From assembly GCA_016720345.1 (NCBI GenBank), contig JADKKV010000001.1:299433-363432 (forward strand): DNA of 64,000 nt, written 5' to 3'. The notes beneath the pieces are model-generated. The model made no database searches. It worked only from the letters and a program-made list of their open reading frames with translations, and was not told the origin of the DNA. Source of the DNA: Thermomonas sp. GTDB taxonomy: Bacteria; Pseudomonadota; Gammaproteobacteria; Xanthomonadales; Xanthomonadaceae. How positions within the stretch are numbered: position 1 is the stretch's first letter; each line of letters opens with the position of its first letter. A program made the translations under genes and the position numbers. Positions 44,913 to 54,369 of the stretch are shown here, in pieces.

Positions 44913-47900
44913 ATGTCCGCCCGTTTCGCCCACCTGCACCTGCACAGCGAGTATTCGCTGGTCGACTCGACGATCCGCATCCCGGAACTCGTCGCCGCCT
45001 GCGCGGCGCGCGGCTTGCCGGCGGTGGCGGTCACCGACCAGAACAACCTGTTCGCGCTGGTGAAGTTCTACAAGGAAGCCGAAAAGGTCGGCATCAAGCC
45101 GATCGCCGGCGCCGACGTGCTGGTCGCCGAGGGCGCCGCCGCGCCCGCCAGGATCACCCTGCTGTGCCGCGACCGCGCCGGCTACCTGAGCCTGTCGCAA
45201 CTGCTGACCCGGGCGTGGATGGAAGGCCATCGGGTCGATGGGGTGGTCGCGCGGCCGGCATGGCTGTCGGCGAACGCGGGGCTGTTCGCGATCGCCGGGC
45301 CGCAGTCCGAGGCCGGGCAGCTTTTCGCCTCGGGCCGCCACGACCTCGCCGAACAGGCGCTGGCCGGGCTGCAGGCCGGCTTCGGCGAACGCCTGCACCT
45401 GGAACTGCTGCGCACCGGCCGCCCCGGCGAGGAGGCCTTCAACGCGTTCGCACTGGACGTGGCGGCGCGCCGCGGGATCCCGGTGGTCGCCAGCAATGAC
45501 GTGCGCTTCCTCGATGCGGCCGGCTTCGACGCGCATGAGGCGCGCGTATGCATCGCCAGCGGACGGGTGCTGGACGATGCGCGCCGCCCGCACGACTACA
45601 GCGCCCAGCAGTACCTGAAATCGGCCGAGGAAATGGCCGCGCTGTTCGCCGCCGACGCGGCGGACGCGCTCGACAACACGGTGGCGCTGGCGCAGCGCTG
45701 CAACCTGGAATTGCGCCTCGGCACCTACTTCCTGCCGGCATTCCCGGTGCCCAGCGACGAAACCCTGGACAGCTGGATCCGCAGCCAGGCGCGCGAGGGG
45801 CTGGCGAAGCGGTTGGAGAAGGCACCGCTCGCCGAAGGCAGGACCCGTGGCGACTACGAGGCGCGGCTGGACCTCGAACTCGGCGTCATCGTGTCGATGG
45901 GCTTCCCCGGCTACTTCCTGATCGTGGCCGACTTCATCAACTGGGCCAAGCAGCACGGGATCCCGGTCGGGCCGGGCCGCGGCTCGGGCGCGGGTTCGCT
46001 GGTGGCGTGGGCGCTGGGCATCACCGACCTCGACCCGCTGCCGTACGACCTGCTGTTCGAGCGCTTCCTCAACCCGGAACGCGTGTCGATGCCGGACTTC
46101 GACATCGACTTCTGCATGGACCGCCGCGACGAGGTCATCGACTACGTCGCGCGCAAGTACGGCCGCGACCGCGTCTCCCAGATCATCACCTACGGCACCA
46201 TGGCGGCGAAGGCGGTGCTGCGCGATGCCGGCCGCGTGCTCGGCTTCCCGTACGGCTTCGTCGACGGACTGGCCAAGCTGATCCCGCTGCAGCCGGCCGA
46301 CCCGATGACGCTGGAAGACGCGATCGGGACCGGCACGCGCGCGAAGAAGGAACCGGACCGGATCGTCGGCGAATTCAGGGAGCGCTACGAGGCCGAGGAC
46401 GACGTCCGCGACCTCGTCGACCTCGCCCTGCAGCTGGAGGACCTGACCCGCAATGCCGGCAAGCACGCCGGCGGCGTGGTGATCGCGCCCAGCCCGCTTT
46501 CGGACTTCTGCCCGCTGTTCGCCGAACACGATGGCCATGGCCTCGGCCGCAGCCCGGTCACCCAGTTCGACAAGGACGACGTCGAGTCGATCGGGCTGGT
46601 GAAGTTCGACTTCCTCGGCCTGCGCACGCTGACGATCATCGACTGGGCGGTGAAGGCGATCAACGCGCGGCATGCGCGCGAGGGCCGCCCGCCACTCGAC
46701 ATCACCGCGCTGGAGCTCACCGACAAGGCGACCTACGCGCTGTTCGCGCGCGGCGATTCGGTGGCGGTGTTCCAGTTCGAATCGCGCGGCATGCGCGAAC
46801 TGCTGAAGCGCGCCAGGCCCGACACGTTCGAGGACATCATCGCGCTGGCCGCGCTGTTCCGCCCCGGCCCGCTGGGCAGCGGGATGGACAAGGAATGGTG
46901 CGACCGCAAGCACGGCATCGCCGAGGTCAGCTATCCGCACCCGGCGCTGGAACAGGTGCTGGCGCCGACCTATGGCGTGATCGTGTACCAGGAACAGGTG
47001 ATGCAGATCGCCCAGGTGCTGGCCGGCTATTCGCTGGGCGGCGCCGACCTGCTGCGCCGCGCGATGGGCAAGAAGAAGCCCGAGGAAATGGCGAAGGAAC
47101 GCGCCAAGTTCGAGGCCGGCGCCGCCGGGCGCGGGGTGGACCCGCGCACGGCCTCGCAGATCTTCGACCTGATGGAGAAGTTCGCCGAGTACGGCTTCAA
47201 CAAGTCGCACTCCGCGGCGTACGCACTGGTCGCCTACCAGACCGCGTGGCTGAAGGTGCACTACCCGGCCGAGTTCATGGCCGCGGTGCTGTCCTCGGAC
47301 ATGGACAACACCGACAAGGTGGTCGGCTTCCTCGACGAGGCGCGCGCGCTCGGCCTGCGGGTGCTGCCGCCGGACGTGAACGGCTCGACCCATATGTTCG
47401 AGGCCACCGACCCCGGCACCATCCGCTACGGGTTGGGCGCGGTGAAGGGCGTCGGCCGCGGCGCCTGCGAGGCGATCGTCGCGGCACGGGAACCAGGCGG
47501 CCGCTTCGCGGACCTGCTCGATTTCTGCAAGCGGGTAGCCGCCACCGGCCTCAACAAGCGCACCCTCGAGGCACTGATCCATGCCGGCGCGATGGATGCA
47601 CTGGCCGGCAACCGCGCCTCGCTGATGCTGCAGTTGCCGGAGGTACTGAGGGCCACCGACCAGATCGCCCGCAACCGCGATGCCGGCATGGTCGACATGT
47701 TCGGCAACGCGACCGGCGCGCCCGACATCCACATCGACCTGCCTGCCTGCGACGAATGGCCGCTGGCGCAGAAGCTGCACGGCGAACGCGAGACCCTGGG
47801 CCATTACCTCAGCGGGCACCCGCTGGACCCGCACCGCGAGGACCTGAAGCGGCTGGTCGGCCACGACCTGGCCTCGCTCGACGCGTTGTGGGAATCGCGG

Positions 47901-48437
47901 CCGCAGGACGCGCAGCGCGGCTGGCGCCCGGAGATGCAGGCGGTGGTCGCCGGGCAGGTGGTCGGGATGCGCAAGCGCGGCGATTCGCAGGCCTTCGTGC
48001 AACTCGAGGACGGCCGTGGCCGCCTGGAATGCGCGTTCTTCGGCGAGCAATGGCACGAATTCGCGCCGTTGCTGACCCGCGACCGCATCCTGGTGGTGGA
48101 AGGCGGGCTGCGCGAAGACGAATTCAGCGGCGGCTTCGCCCTGCGCGCCAGGCGCTGCTGGGACTACGCCCAGGTCTGCGACCAGCAGGCGCAGCGGCTG
48201 TCGATCCGGCTCGACCTGCGCGAGCCCGGTGCATTGCAGCGGTTCGAGCAGGTCCTGCAGGCGCATGCGGGCACCACCCCGGTGCTGATCGAGGCCACCA
48301 CCGCTGCGGGCGTGGGCAGGCTTTCCATCAACGGCGGCCGCGGCCTGCGCATGGACCCGGCGCTGCCTGGCCTGCTGCGCAGCCTGCCCGGCGTGCAGGC
48401 GGTCAACGTGCACCTCGGCAAGCCCTGGCTGAACTAG
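44913..48437 (+). CDS. dnaE: DNA polymerase III subunit alpha
   Basis: A 1174-residue replicative polymerase. It has an N-terminal PHP domain (FAHLHLHSEYSLVDSTIRIPEL region), the polymerase core with PGRGSGAGSLVAWALGIT and the catalytic Asp pair in SMPDFDIDFCMDRRDEVI, an HhH region, and a C-terminal OB fold (about 980-1060). It is the chromosomal replicase with the DnaE1-type domain order. Confidence 0.98.
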   Translation: MSARFAHLHLHSEYSLVDSTIRIPELVAACAARGLPAVAVTDQNNLFALVKFYKEAEKVGIKPIAGADVLVAEGAAAPARITLLCRDRAGYLSLSQLLTRAWMEGHRVDGVVARPAWLSANAGLFAIAGPQSEAGQLFASGRHDLAEQALAGLQAGFGERLHLELLRTGRPGEEAFNAFALDVAARRGIPVVASNDVRFLDAAGFDAHEARVCIASGRVLDDARRPHDYSAQQYLKSAEEMAALFAADAADALDNTVALAQRCNLELRLGTYFLPAFPVPSDETLDSWIRSQAREGLAKRLEKAPLAEGRTRGDYEARLDLELGVIVSMGFPGYFLIVADFINWAKQHGIPVGPGRGSGAGSLVAWALGITDLDPLPYDLLFERFLNPERVSMPDFDIDFCMDRRDEVIDYVARKYGRDRVSQIITYGTMAAKAVLRDAGRVLGFPYGFVDGLAKLIPLQPADPMTLEDAIGTGTRAKKEPDRIVGEFRERYEAEDDVRDLVDLALQLEDLTRNAGKHAGGVVIAPSPLSDFCPLFAEHDGHGLGRSPVTQFDKDDVESIGLVKFDFLGLRTLTIIDWAVKAINARHAREGRPPLDITALELTDKATYALFARGDSVAVFQFESRGMRELLKRARPDTFEDIIALAALFRPGPLGSGMDKEWCDRKHGIAEVSYPHPALEQVLAPTYGVIVYQEQVMQIAQVLAGYSLGGADLLRRAMGKKKPEEMAKERAKFEAGAAGRGVDPRTASQIFDLMEKFAEYGFNKSHSAAYALVAYQTAWLKVHYPAEFMAAVLSSDMDNTDKVVGFLDEARALGLRVLPPDVNGSTHMFEATDPGTIRYGLGAVKGVGRGACEAIVAAREPGGRFADLLDFCKRVAATGLNKRTLEALIHAGAMDALAGNRASLMLQLPEVLRATDQIARNRDAGMVDMFGNATGAPDIHIDLPACDEWPLAQKLHGERETLGHYLSGHPLDPHREDLKRLVGHDLASLDALWESRPQDAQRGWRPEMQAVVAGQVVGMRKRGDSQAFVQLEDGRGRLECAFFGEQWHEFAPLLTRDRILVVEGGLREDEFSGGFALRARRCWDYAQVCDQQAQRLSIRLDLREPGALQRFEQVLQAHAGTTPVLIEATTAAGVGRLSINGGRGLRMDPALPGLLRSLPGVQAVNVHLGKPWLN

Positions 48438-48482
48438 GCCGGCGCGCGGGAGTGGCCGCGCATGCCGCGCACCTGTGCGCGC

Positions 48483-48866
48483 TCAATCCTCGTCGTTGGC
48501 CAGGATCTTCTTCTGGATCCGGTCCAGGTAGGCATCGGCTTCCTCCACGCTGCGGAAGATCTCGCTCAATGGCACCGCCTTGACGATGTCGAACACCTTC
48601 TGCACCTGCGGCTGCGCGTTGGCAATGACCACCTTGCCGCCACGCTCGGCCAGCAGCTTGCGCGCGCGGAACACCGAACGCACGCCGGCCGAACTGATGT
48701 ATTCCAGCGGCGCGAGGTCGAGCAGCAGCGAGCGCACCTTCGAGGCCAGCACCAGGGTCAGGCGGTCGTCGAGTTCGCCATAGGTGTGAGTGTCCAGGCG
48801 GCCGCCGATCTCGACGCGCTGGCTGCCGTTCTCATGCAGCGGATGGATGCGGACGGACATGGCCAT
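48483..48866 (-). CDS. STAS domain protein (anti-sigma factor antagonist type)
   Basis: A 127-residue STAS protein. It begins MSVRIHPLHENGSQRVEIGGRLDTHT and contains LDLAPLEYISSAGVRSVFRARKLL, where one of the paired serines is the expected phosphorylation site of SpoIIAA/RsbV-like antagonists. It is 17 nt downstream of a SpoIIE-type phosphatase with a kinase-like domain, so the two should form a partner switch. The downstream target (anti-sigma factor or other effector) is not encoded here. Confidence 0.92.
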   Translation of the reverse strand: MAMSVRIHPLHENGSQRVEIGGRLDTHTYGELDDRLTLVLASKVRSLLLDLAPLEYISSAGVRSVFRARKLLAERGGKVVIANAQPQVQKVFDIVKAVPLSEIFRSVEEADAYLDRIQKKILANDED

Positions 48867-48883
48867 GCGGCGCGACCCCGTGG

Positions 48884-51277
48884 TCAGGAGGGAGGGAGTA
48901 TTGCATCGAGCACGACGCGCAAGGCGTTCCAGCCGTCCTGCCGCCGGTACTGCACATCCTGCGAAAGTTCGCGGACCAGGTGGATGCCGAGGCCGCCGAT
49001 CGGGCGCTGCGCGATGTCCGCTTCGAGGTCCGGCGGCGGGTGCGCGAGCGGATCGTACGCGGCGCCGTTGTCGCGGATGTCCAGCACCACCCGCCCGGCA
49101 TCCACCGCCACCGCAAGCACCAGCGCATCAACCCCCGCCGCCGCGCCATGGTCCATCAGGTTGCACACCAGTTCCTCGACGATCACCTGCGCGTCGTGGA
49201 TCCGCCGGGGCTCGATCCCCGCTTCGCCCAGGGTCGACGCCAGCGCCTGCTGCAGCCCGGGCAGGCGGTCGCGCTGGTCCGGCACGCGCAGGTGCCGCGG
49301 CCACCCGCCCGCCACCGGCGCGGACGCGCAATCGATGGCGAACACGGTGATGTCGTCCGACTGCGGCGCGCCATCCGCGAAGCCATGGACTGCCCGCAGC
49401 AGGCCATCGCAGGCGTCCGCGGCGTCCTGCGCGACCTGCAGGGCCGCACCCAGGCGCTCCTCTCCGAACGCACGGTCGTCGCGGTCGAGCGCCTCGGTCA
49501 CCCCGTCGGTCCAGGCGAACAGCAGGTCGCCCGGTTGCAGGCGGCCGTGCCAGACCTGGTAGTCATCGCCCGCCTCGAAGCCGAGTGCGGGGCCGGACTC
49601 CAGCACGATCGCCTCGATCCTGCCGTCCGCGTGCCGCAGCAGCGGCGCATCGTGTCCCGCACTGGCGATCGCCAGCCCGCCGCTGGCGAGGTCGAGCACG
49701 CCGCACAGCACGGTGGCGAACATGCATGCATCGTTGCCTTCGGCAAGGTGGCGCGCAGCGTCCGCCAGCACCCGGTCCGGCGCATCGCCCGCCGCCGTCG
49801 CCACCTCCAGCACGGTCAATGCGCGGACCATGAACAGCGCCGCCGGCACGCCCTTGTCGGAAACGTCGCCGACCACGAACCACAGCTGGCCGTCGCCATG
49901 CAGGAAATGGCCATGGAAGTCGCCGCCGACCGCCTTCGCCGGCTCCAGCCGGGCCTGCAACCGGTAACGGCGCGATCCGTCGGCGAAATCGCGGTCGCGC
50001 GGCAGCATCGAGCGCTGGATGTTGCGGGCGATGTCCAGTTCGCTCTGCAGCTTCTGTTGCTCGGCGGCATAGCGGCCGATCTGGTCGAGTTGCAGGCGGA
50101 TCGAATCGCGCGCGCGTTCGAGGGCACGCGCCATCACCCCGACCTCGTCGCCGCGCGCATCGTGCGGCACCGGCCAATCGAATTCGCCGTTCGCGAAGTG
50201 GCCGGCGCTGGCGGTGAGTTCGGTCAGCGGCACCGTGATCCGCCGTGCCAGCCGCAACACCGCGAGCGCCGCGAGCAGCGCGACCAGTGCGCCGATCAGG
50301 CCCAGCATCCGGGTCGCCTGCTCCAGGTCCGCCAGCATCGCGTCGCGACCGAGCGAGAGCTGCAGGCTCCAGCCGCTGTCGCCGACCGGCTGCAGCACCG
50401 AGAAGCGGGTCGTCCCGCTGCGCGCATCGGCGTGGGTGAACTGCAGGGCACGGCCCTGCGCGCGCGCGGCCTCCATCGGCGCGAGGTCGCCGCGCCCGGC
50501 GCGCTGGATGTAGCCGGACAGCGTGTGCGCGAACGCGACGCCCTTCTCCGGATGCACGGCGATGGTGCCGGCGGGTGCGAACAGCGCGGTCCGCTGCCCC
50601 AGCGAGCGCAACGATTCCAGCGACGACGACAGCGCCTGTACCGGCACGTCCAGGCTGACCATGCCGATTCGCTTCGCCTCGCGGTTGCGCAGCGGCAGGT
50701 TGAGGGTGGTCATGTAACGCCCGCCCGCGGTTTCGCTGAAGTACGGCTCCGACCACCACGGCGAGGTCGCCTGCAGGGTGCGCTGGTACCACTCGCGCCC
50801 GACCAGGTCGTAGCCATCGGCGAGCAGGTCGCGGTCCGGCACCCCGCGCGCGGCGATGCCGACGTAGTAGGCCAGCCGCCCACGGTCCGCGAGCACCCCG
50901 GGTTCCAGCGCCACCAGCCCGCCCACCGTGCCCGGATTGGCGTCCAGCATCGCCTCCATCGCCGCCAGCAACTGCTCGCGGCCCAGTTCGACCCGGTTGC
51001 CGAGGTCGATCAGGCTTTCGCCGGAAATGCGCACCGAGCGCATGGTCGCGTCCAGCCGGTCGGCGGCCTGCTGCGCCTCGAAGCGGGTGCGCGCCTCGGC
51101 GTCGGCGACGATGCGGCTGCGCGCGGCGTAGAACGCGGTGGCGATCGCGGCCAGCAGCAACAGCGCCAGCAGCAGCCCGACCCACAGCATCAGCCGGGTG
51201 CGCAGGCTGGCATGCCAGGGCACGCCGGCATCCGCCTGCAGTCCCGGTTCCGCAGCCTGCACGGGCGTCGCGTCCAT
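48884..51277 (-). CDS. Membrane sensor with HAMP, SpoIIE phosphatase and HATPase domains
   Basis: A 797-residue protein. Domain order: membrane helix (about 28-50), a periplasmic dCache-like sensor (to about 315), second helix (about 318-340), HAMP, a PP2C-type SpoIIE phosphatase (metal motifs [22 protein letters not shown]) and a C-terminal GHKL ATPase ([29 protein letters not shown]) like RsbW serine kinases. Phosphatase and kinase for the neighbouring STAS protein are thus in one chain. It is divergent from accA. The sensed signal is unknown. Confidence 0.93.
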   Translation of the reverse strand: MDATPVQAAEPGLQADAGVPWHASLRTRLMLWVGLLLALLLLAAIATAFYAARSRIVADAEARTRFEAQQAADRLDATMRSVRISGESLIDLGNRVELGREQLLAAMEAMLDANPGTVGGLVALEPGVLADRGRLAYYVGIAARGVPDRDLLADGYDLVGREWYQRTLQATSPWWSEPYFSETAGGRYMTTLNLPLRNREAKRIGMVSLDVPVQALSSSLESLRSLGQRTALFAPAGTIAVHPEKGVAFAHTLSGYIQRAGRGDLAPMEAARAQGRALQFTHADARSGTTRFSVLQPVGDSGWSLQLSLGRDAMLADLEQATRMLGLIGALVALLAALAVLRLARRITVPLTELTASAGHFANGEFDWPVPHDARGDEVGVMARALERARDSIRLQLDQIGRYAAEQQKLQSELDIARNIQRSMLPRDRDFADGSRRYRLQARLEPAKAVGGDFHGHFLHGDGQLWFVVGDVSDKGVPAALFMVRALTVLEVATAAGDAPDRVLADAARHLAEGNDACMFATVLCGVLDLASGGLAIASAGHDAPLLRHADGRIEAIVLESGPALGFEAGDDYQVWHGRLQPGDLLFAWTDGVTEALDRDDRAFGEERLGAALQVAQDAADACDGLLRAVHGFADGAPQSDDITVFAIDCASAPVAGGWPRHLRVPDQRDRLPGLQQALASTLGEAGIEPRRIHDAQVIVEELVCNLMDHGAAAGVDALVLAVAVDAGRVVLDIRDNGAAYDPLAHPPPDLEADIAQRPIGGLGIHLVRELSQDVQYRRQDGWNALRVVLDAILPPS

Positions 51278-51365
51278 GGCCGCAGCGTCCGATGGCGCGT
51301 CGCCGGCGTCAAGCGCCGCGGGCGGGCGCCGCGACCTACGGTTCGGTATGGCGGGCGCGCTGGGC

Positions 51366-51371
51366 TAAACT
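51366..51371 (+). promoter_or_regulatory. -10 box of accA (leaderless promoter candidate)
   Basis: TAAACT ends 7 nt before the accA ATG; TTCGGT at 51342-51347 could be a weak -35 with an 18-bp spacer. Confidence 0.5.
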
Positions 51372-51378
51372 TCGGCGG

Positions 51379-52341
51379 ATGAATCCGAACTACCTCGACT
51401 TCGAACAGCCGATCGCCGACCTGGAAGCCAAGATCCAGGAACTGCGGCACGCCAGCAACGGCCCGGCGGTCAACATCGACGCCGAGGTGCACGCGCTGCA
51501 GGACAAGCTGCGCAAGCGCACCGCCACCATCTTCCGCGACCTCACCCCGTGGCAGGTCTCGCAGCTGGCGCGGCATCCGTCGCGGCCGTACACGCTGGAC
51601 TACCTGCGGGTGATCTGCGACGAGTTCCAGGAACTCGCCGGCGACCGCGCGTTCGCCGACGACAACGCCATCGTCGGTGGCCTGGCCCGGATCGATGGCC
51701 GCCCGCTGATGGTGATCGGCCACGAGAAGGGCCGCGACACCAAGGCCAAGGTGCGCCGCAACTTCGGCATGCCGAAGCCGGAGGGCTACCGCAAGGCGCT
51801 GCGGCTGATGAAGCTGGCCGAGCGCTTCGGGCTGCCGGTGCTGACCTTCATCGACACCGCCGGCGCGTGGCCGGGGATCGATGCGGAGGAACGCGGGCAA
51901 TCGGAAGCGATCGCCCGCAACCTGCTGGAGATGGCGGAGCTGCGGGTGCCGATCATCTGCACGGTGATCGGCGAAGGCGGCAGCGGCGGCGCACTGGCGA
52001 TCGGCGTCGGCGACCGCACCCTGATGCTGGAATACAGCACCTACTCGGTGATCACCCCGGAAGGTTGCGCCTCGATCCTGTGGCGCGACGCCGGCAAGGC
52101 CAAGGACGCCGCCGAACAACTGGGCCTGACCGCCAAGCGGCTGTCCGGGCTCGGGCTGGTCGACAAGGTGGTGCGGGAACCGACCGGCGGCGCGCACCGC
52201 AACCCGGTGCAGATGGCGAAGCGGCTGAAGGCGGTGCTGCTGAACGAACTGGACGCGCTGCAGGGCGTGCCGGTCGAAGACCTGCTGCAGCGCCGCTACC
52301 AGCGGTTGCGCGGCTACGGCGCGTACGAAACCGCATCCTGA
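51379..52341 (+). CDS. accA: Acetyl-CoA carboxylase carboxyltransferase subunit alpha
   Basis: A 320-residue AccA starting [19 protein letters not shown]. It has [38 protein letters not shown] and [18 protein letters not shown]. With AccD it transfers carboxyl from biotin-carboxyl carrier to acetyl-CoA. The ATG at 51379 matches the family N-terminus. TAAACT 7 nt upstream suggests a leaderless message. Confidence 0.98.
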   Translation: MNPNYLDFEQPIADLEAKIQELRHASNGPAVNIDAEVHALQDKLRKRTATIFRDLTPWQVSQLARHPSRPYTLDYLRVICDEFQELAGDRAFADDNAIVGGLARIDGRPLMVIGHEKGRDTKAKVRRNFGMPKPEGYRKALRLMKLAERFGLPVLTFIDTAGAWPGIDAEERGQSEAIARNLLEMAELRVPIICTVIGEGGSGGALAIGVGDRTLMLEYSTYSVITPEGCASILWRDAGKAKDAAEQLGLTAKRLSGLGLVDKVVREPTGGAHRNPVQMAKRLKAVLLNELDALQGVPVEDLLQRRYQRLRGYGAYETAS

Positions 52342-52363
52342 TCCGGCGAAGCCTGCATCTGGC

Positions 52364-52369
52364 TAGAAT
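52364..52369 (+). promoter_or_regulatory. -10 box for the 95-residue membrane protein gene
   Basis: TAGAAT lies 42 nt upstream of the ATG at 52412. GGGAAAACGGG precedes the start. Confidence 0.4.
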
Positions 52370-52411
52370 CGGGCGCCGGCACATCGCCGGCGCAACCAGG
52401 GAAAACGGGCA

Positions 52412-52699
52412 ATGGTCATCAAGCGTATCGACCCACTTTCGGCCGCCAAGATCGGCGGCATCATCGCGGCCGCGATCGGCCTGCTCGCGGGCGTGGTGTT
52501 CTTCCTGGTCAGCAGCCTGTTCGGTGCCGCGCTCGGGCAGCAGGAAGGCGGCGGGCTGGCGATGTTCGGCGGCGCCATGGGCATGGTCCTGTTGCCGATC
52601 CTCTACGGCATCTTCGGCTTCATCGGCGGCCTGATCCAGGCGTTCATCTACAACCTGGCGGCCGGCTTCGTTGGCGGGATCCGCATCGAAACCGAATGA
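52412..52699 (+). CDS. Small conserved membrane protein, unknown function
   Basis: A 95-residue protein with two long hydrophobic segments (about 12-42 and 48-80). The ends are conserved-looking: MVIKRIDPLSAAKIGG at the start, and NLAAGFVGGIRIETE at the finish. Glycine-rich helices and these polar caps recur in short membrane proteins of many bacteria, without a known role. It lies between accA and tilS with its own probable promoter. Confidence 0.8.
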   Translation: MVIKRIDPLSAAKIGGIIAAAIGLLAGVVFFLVSSLFGAALGQQEGGGLAMFGGAMGMVLLPILYGIFGFIGGLIQAFIYNLAAGFVGGIRIETE

Positions 52700-52739
52700 G
52701 CCACCCGGCTCCGCGCCGCACGCCGGCGTGGAGCGCTGG

Positions 52740-54041
52740 ATGACCCACCCCCACGCCCCACTCCGGCGATCCGTGCCCACGCAGGGCGGCGCGGTCGTGG
52801 TCGGCTTCAGCGGCGGGATGGATTCCACCGTCCTGCTGCACCTGCTCGCAAACGACACCGCGATCCGTCGCGAGGGCCTGCGTGCGCTGCATGTGCACCA
52901 TGGCCTGCAAGCGGGCGCCGATGCCTGGGCCGGGCATTGCGACCAGGCCTGCATGGCCCTGGGCGTACCGTTGACCCTGGTCCGCGTCCGCGTCGACCGC
53001 GATTCCGGCCTCGGCCCCGAGGGCGCGGCGCGCGCCGCACGCCATCGCGCGTTCGCGCAGGCGCTGGGTGATGGCGAGATCCTCGCCCTCGCCCACCACC
53101 GCGACGACCAGGCCGAGACCTTCCTGCTGCGCGCACTGCGCGGCTCCGGCGTGGATGGGCTGGCCGCGATGCGCCACTGGCGCCGCTACGCAGGCGGCTG
53201 GCTGTGGCGGCCGCTGCTTGCGCAGCCACGTGTTGCCCTGCACGCGTACGCACGCGCGCACGGCCTGCACTGGGTCGAGGACCCCGGCAACGCCGGCAGC
53301 GATCCTGACCGCAACTTCCTGCGCCACCAGGTCCTGCCGCTGCTGCGCGAACGCTGGCCGCACGCCGCGCACAGCCTCGCGCGCAGCGCGGTCCTGTGCG
53401 CGGAGGCCGCGGACCTGCTGGACGCGGGCGATGCGCTGGCGCTGGCGGATGCGCGCCGCGACCGCGACACCCTCGACGTCGAGGTCCTGCAGGCGCTGCC
53501 GCGCGCGCGCCGCGCGCGCGTGCTGCGCCACTGGGTCCTGGCGCTGCAATTGCCGCCACTGCCGGGCAACGGCGTCGATCGCATCGAAACCGCGCTGCTC
53601 GGCGCGCGTGCCGATGCGCAGGCCAGCTTCGACTGGTCCGGCGCGCGCGTGCAGCGCTGGCGGAACCTGCTGCATGCCGGCCGCATCCGCGCACCGCTGC
53701 CGTTGCGGTGGGAGCAGGACTGGGATGGCCAGGCGCCGCTGGCGCTGCCGACCGGCGACCGCCTGCAACTGCTCGGCACGGATCGCTTCGACGAATCGAT
53801 CCGGGTGCATGCGCGGCGCGGCGGCGAACGCATCCGCCTGCCGCGGCGCAGCCACCAGCATTCGCTCAAGCAGGTCCTGCAGGCGCGTGGCATCCCGCCG
53901 TGGCAGCGCGTGCGGATGCCGTTGCTGTCCGATCGCGAGGGCCTGCTTGCCGCCGGCGATGGCATCCTCTCCGCGCGCCTGCAGGCCTGGCTGCAGGAAC
54001 GCGGCGCCGGCCTGCTGTGGCGGCAGGGTCCCGGCGGCTGA
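52740..54041 (+). CDS. tilS: tRNA(Ile)-lysidine synthetase
   Basis: A 433-residue PP-loop ATPase: VGFSGGMDSTVLLHLL (SGGMDS at 24-29), HHRDDQAETFLLRALRGSG, then TilS substrate-binding and C-terminal domains (HARRGGERIRLPRRSHQHSLKQ). It converts the CAU anticodon wobble C of tRNA-Ile to lysidine. The ATG at 52740 was chosen over an upstream in-frame start at 52671, which would overlap the preceding gene and lacks family similarity. Confidence 0.96.
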   Translation: MTHPHAPLRRSVPTQGGAVVVGFSGGMDSTVLLHLLANDTAIRREGLRALHVHHGLQAGADAWAGHCDQACMALGVPLTLVRVRVDRDSGLGPEGAARAARHRAFAQALGDGEILALAHHRDDQAETFLLRALRGSGVDGLAAMRHWRRYAGGWLWRPLLAQPRVALHAYARAHGLHWVEDPGNAGSDPDRNFLRHQVLPLLRERWPHAAHSLARSAVLCAEAADLLDAGDALALADARRDRDTLDVEVLQALPRARRARVLRHWVLALQLPPLPGNGVDRIETALLGARADAQASFDWSGARVQRWRNLLHAGRIRAPLPLRWEQDWDGQAPLALPTGDRLQLLGTDRFDESIRVHARRGGERIRLPRRSHQHSLKQVLQARGIPPWQRVRMPLLSDREGLLAAGDGILSARLQAWLQERGAGLLWRQGPGG

Positions 54042-54075
54042 ACCGGCGCACGGCGGAATTGCCACGCGCCGGCCG

Positions 54076-54105
54076 TTGGGGTTTGCCGGGCGCAGCTTGT
54101 AAACT
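54076..54105 (+). promoter_or_regulatory. Promoter of xseB-ispA (leaderless candidate)
   Basis: TTGGGG (54076-54081), 18-bp spacer, TAAACT (54100-54105), 6 nt, then the xseB ATG at 54112. It has the same -10 sequence and spacing type as accA. Confidence 0.55.
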
Positions 54106-54111
54106 CGATGG

Positions 54112-54369
54112 ATGGCGAAGAAACCCGCTCCCGAATCCTCCCCGGTTGCCCAGTTCGAGGCCTCGATGCAGGCGCTCGAGGACCTGGTTGGCCGCATGGA
54201 GGCCGGCGAGATGTCGCTGGAGGAATCGCTGGCCGCCTACGAGCGCGGCGTCGGCCTTTATCGCAGCTGCCAGGCGGCGCTTGAGCAGGCCGAGCTGCGG
54301 GTCCGCCTGCTCAGCGATCCCGCGCAGCCAGGCGATGCGCGCCCGTTCGAATCGTTCGACGATGCCTGA
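54112..54369 (+). CDS. xseB: Exodeoxyribonuclease VII small subunit
   Basis: An 85-residue Xse[39 protein letters not shown] region with the signature [19 protein letters not shown]. It binds XseA to form the single-strand-specific exonuclease. It overlaps ispA by 8 nt, the classic xseB-ispA pair. Confidence 0.97.
   Translation: MAKKPAPESSPVAQFEASMQALEDLVGRMEAGEMSLEESLAAYERGVGLYRSCQAALEQAELRVRLLSDPAQPGDARPFESFDDA

Noticed and set aside
44838-48413. A 1191-codon open frame on the minus strand opposite dnaE
   Set aside because: It mirrors the codon structure of dnaE in a very GC-rich genome, where antisense frames stay open. The translation is low-complexity (Arg/Ala/Gly/Gln-rich), has no domain and no start signal.
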